A stretch of DNA of 64,000 nucleotides, taken from contig CAJIYN010000001.1 of the NCBI GenBank assembly GCA_905181645.1, positions 599,334-663,333 of the forward strand, given 5' to 3'. Below the pieces are notes generated by a model. It did not search any database, had not been told where the DNA came from, and saw nothing but the letters and a program-made list of their open reading frames with translations. Both the position numbers and the translations under genes were made by a program. Shown in pieces: positions 61,821 to 64,000 of this stretch (position 1 is its first letter; the number at the start of each line of letters is the position of its first letter). This DNA comes from an uncultured SAR86 cluster bacterium. GTDB taxonomy: Bacteria > Pseudomonadota > Gammaproteobacteria > Magnimaribacterales > D2472.

Positions 61821-63608
61821 TATGACAAATATAATTAATGCTAATAATATCAAAACTTTCTACAAAAGCAATAAATTCTTTTTTGGAGTAACGCTGGAAT
61901 GAGAACCTCTCTTGAATTGGCTAAATCAGGATTAAAGACAGCTGTTGTTTCTAAGGTTTTTCCAACTAGATCTCATACTGTATCAGCTCAGGGAGGTATA
62001 ACTTGTGCCATTCAAAGCGCGGATCCAAATGATGACTGGAGATGGCATATGTACGATACCGTTAAAGGTGCTGATTTTATTGGAGATCAAGATGCAATTG
62101 AATATCTTTGTTCTGAAGGACCTAAAGCTGTATTTGAGTTAGAGCATATGGGATTACCATTTTCTAGATTTGAGAATGGTAAAATATATCAAAGACCTTT
62201 TGGAGGGATGACAAAAAATTATGGTAAATGGCATAGTTCAAAGAACATGTGCAGCCGCAGATAGAACTGGACATGCAATTCTTCATACACTTGTATCAGA
62301 ATAATGTTAAAGAAGGATCAAATTTTTTAAATGAATGGTTTGCTGTTGATCTGGTACTAAATTCTAAAAATGAGGTTACTGGAGTTATTGCTTTTTCTAT
62401 TGAATATGGTGAAGTTGCATACTTAAAAGCTCAGGCAACCGTAATTGCCACTGGAGGTGCAGGAAGAATCTATGCGTCAACCACAAATGCATTAATTAAT
62501 ACTGGTGATGGCTTGGCTATGACTTTGAGAGCAGGTTTTGCAGCTCAAGATATGGAGATGTGGCAATTTCATCCAACAGGTATTTATGGTGCGGGCTCCT
62601 TAGTTACAGAAGGTTGTAGAGGAGAGGGTGGTTATCTTACGAATTCAGAAGGTGAAAGATTTATGGAAAGATATGCTCCTAATGCTCAAAGATTTAGCTG
62701 GCCGTGATGTGGTCGCTCGATGACCGACTTTTAGAAATATTAGAAGGAAGAGGTTGCGGAGAGAATAAAGATCATATCTTTTTAAAACTAGATCATCTAG
62801 GCGCAGATGTTTTAAATTCTAAATTACCTGGTATATGCGAACTATCCAAAACCTTTGCTCATGTAGATCCTGTGTATCATCCAATTCCTGTTGTCCCAAC
62901 TTGTCATTATATGATGGGAGGTACTCCAACAAACATCCATGGCCAAGCTTTTACTAGAATTAATTCTGAAGATGTGACTGTTCCAGGATTATTTGCTGCA
63001 GGCGAAGCAGCCTGTGTATCAGTTCATGGAGCTAATAGATTAGGAGGAAACTCTTTACTTGATTTAATTGTATTTGGAAGGGCTGCTGGAACTTTTATTC
63101 AAAAAGAACTCAGTTCAGGTGGAGGAGTTGAATCAGCATCTAATTCAGATATTGATAACTCTCTAGAAAGATTAAATAAATTAAATGAATCAAGCTCAGG
63201 TCATGAAACTGCCCCTGTTAAAAAAGAGTTACAAACATGTATGCAAAACTATTTTGGGGTATTCAGAAGAGGCGAGTTTATGGAAAAAGGTGTTGCTGAG
63301 TTGGAAGAAATTAGAAATAAAGCAGAAAATCTTTATTTAAGTGATAAGAGTGCTGCCTTTAATACGAGTAGAGTTGAGGCTTTAGAGTTACAAAATTTTT
63401 TTGAAGTTGCAGAGGCAACAGCTATTGCTGCATACAGTAGAAATGAAAGCAGAGGAGCTCATGCCAGAGATGATTTCCCAGAAAGAGATGATGATAACTG
63501 GTTATGCCACTCTCTATATGACCCAATTTCATAAGTCTCTTTCAAAAAGAGTAGTTAACTTTGCTCCTAAAACCATGGAAGCATTTCCTCCTAAAGTTAA
63601 GAGTTTAT
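61821..63608 (+). CDS. sdhA: Succinate dehydrogenase flavoprotein subunit (N-terminal FAD motif region disrupted; frameshifts)
   Basis: [91 protein letters not shown]. Confidence 0.95.
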
Positions 63609-63620
63609 TAGGAACTATTT

Positions 63621-64000
63621 ATGTTAAACATCAATATATACAGATATAACCCAGAGGAAGATAAGTTTCCCTACATGAAGAACTATGAGATCGAAAAACC
63701 TCAAAAAGATATTATGGTTTTAGATCTTCTTCATCTTTTAAAGGAAAGTGATTCATCCTTATCATTTAGAAGATCTTGCAGAGAAGGTGTGTGCGGTTCA
63801 GATGGGATGAACATTAATGGCAAAAATGGTTTGGCGTGCATTACAGCTTTATCTGAAGTTTTAAAAGGAGATAGGATTGATATAAGACCATTACCTGGAC
63901 TTCCAGTCATAAGAGATCTAGTTGTTGATATGACGCAATTTTATAATCAGTATGAAAAAATAAAGCCATTTCTTCAAAATGATACAACTGCACCAGAGCA
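63621..64000 (+). CDS. sdhB: Succinate dehydrogenase iron-sulfur subunit (3' end outside window)
   Basis: NINIYRYNPEEDKFPYMKNYEIEKPQKDIMVLDLLHLL...SFRRSCREGVCGSDGMNINGKNGLACITAL. Confidence 0.95.
   Translation, partial: MLNINIYRYNPEEDKFPYMKNYEIEKPQKDIMVLDLLHLLKESDSSLSFRRSCREGVCGSDGMNINGKNGLACITALSEVLKGDRIDIRPLPGLPVIRDLVVDMTQFYNQYEKIKPFLQNDTTAPE

Overview
AT-rich (roughly one-third GC by eye), densely packed bacterial chromosomal window. Gene content and order are gammaproteobacterial, most like a streamlined marine lineage (SAR86-like; inference only). Almost everything is core: an ftsZ 3' end followed by the dcw cluster (rsmH-ftsL-ftsI-murE-murF-mraY-murD-ftsW-murG-murC-ddl-ftsQ-ftsA), rpsF-rpsR-rplI-dnaB-alr, a diiron ferritin-like gene, pyrG-kdsA-eno-ftsB-ispDF-surE-pcm-DUF368-M23 peptidase, fdxA, recA, thiolase, a PF10118-like hydrolase, DUF3604, DUF2855, proS (-), an FmdB-like zinc ribbon, aspS-yebC-PDDEXK nuclease-ybgC-tolQRAB-pal-cpoB, tRNA-Lys, an NTP/NDP-exchange-like transporter, bepA (-), perM, bcp (-), dapA-bamC-purC, iscRSUA-fdx-iscX, ndk-rlmN-rodZ-ispG-hisS-yfgM-bamB-der, and sdhCDAB. 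No CRISPR array, prophage or transposon was recognised. Two caveats dominate. (1) Most genes are split by frameshifts that look like residual indel errors. (2) Many genes carry short in-place substitutions by fragments of unrelated genes (SusC plug, HisF, BolA, PNPOx-family, TauE, MeaB-like GTPase and others). These look like chimeric or mis-corrected metagenomic assembly rather than biology. The most plausible real novelties are: ftsZ relocated to the front of the dcw cluster; a small PDDEXK nuclease where ruvCAB normally sits; a ProRS without its editing domain; an in-frame IspD-IspF fusion; an isc operon without hscBA driven by an apparently leaderless, IscR-boxed promoter; and loss of rpoS/mutS from the surE-pcm-nlpD-recA neighbourhood.
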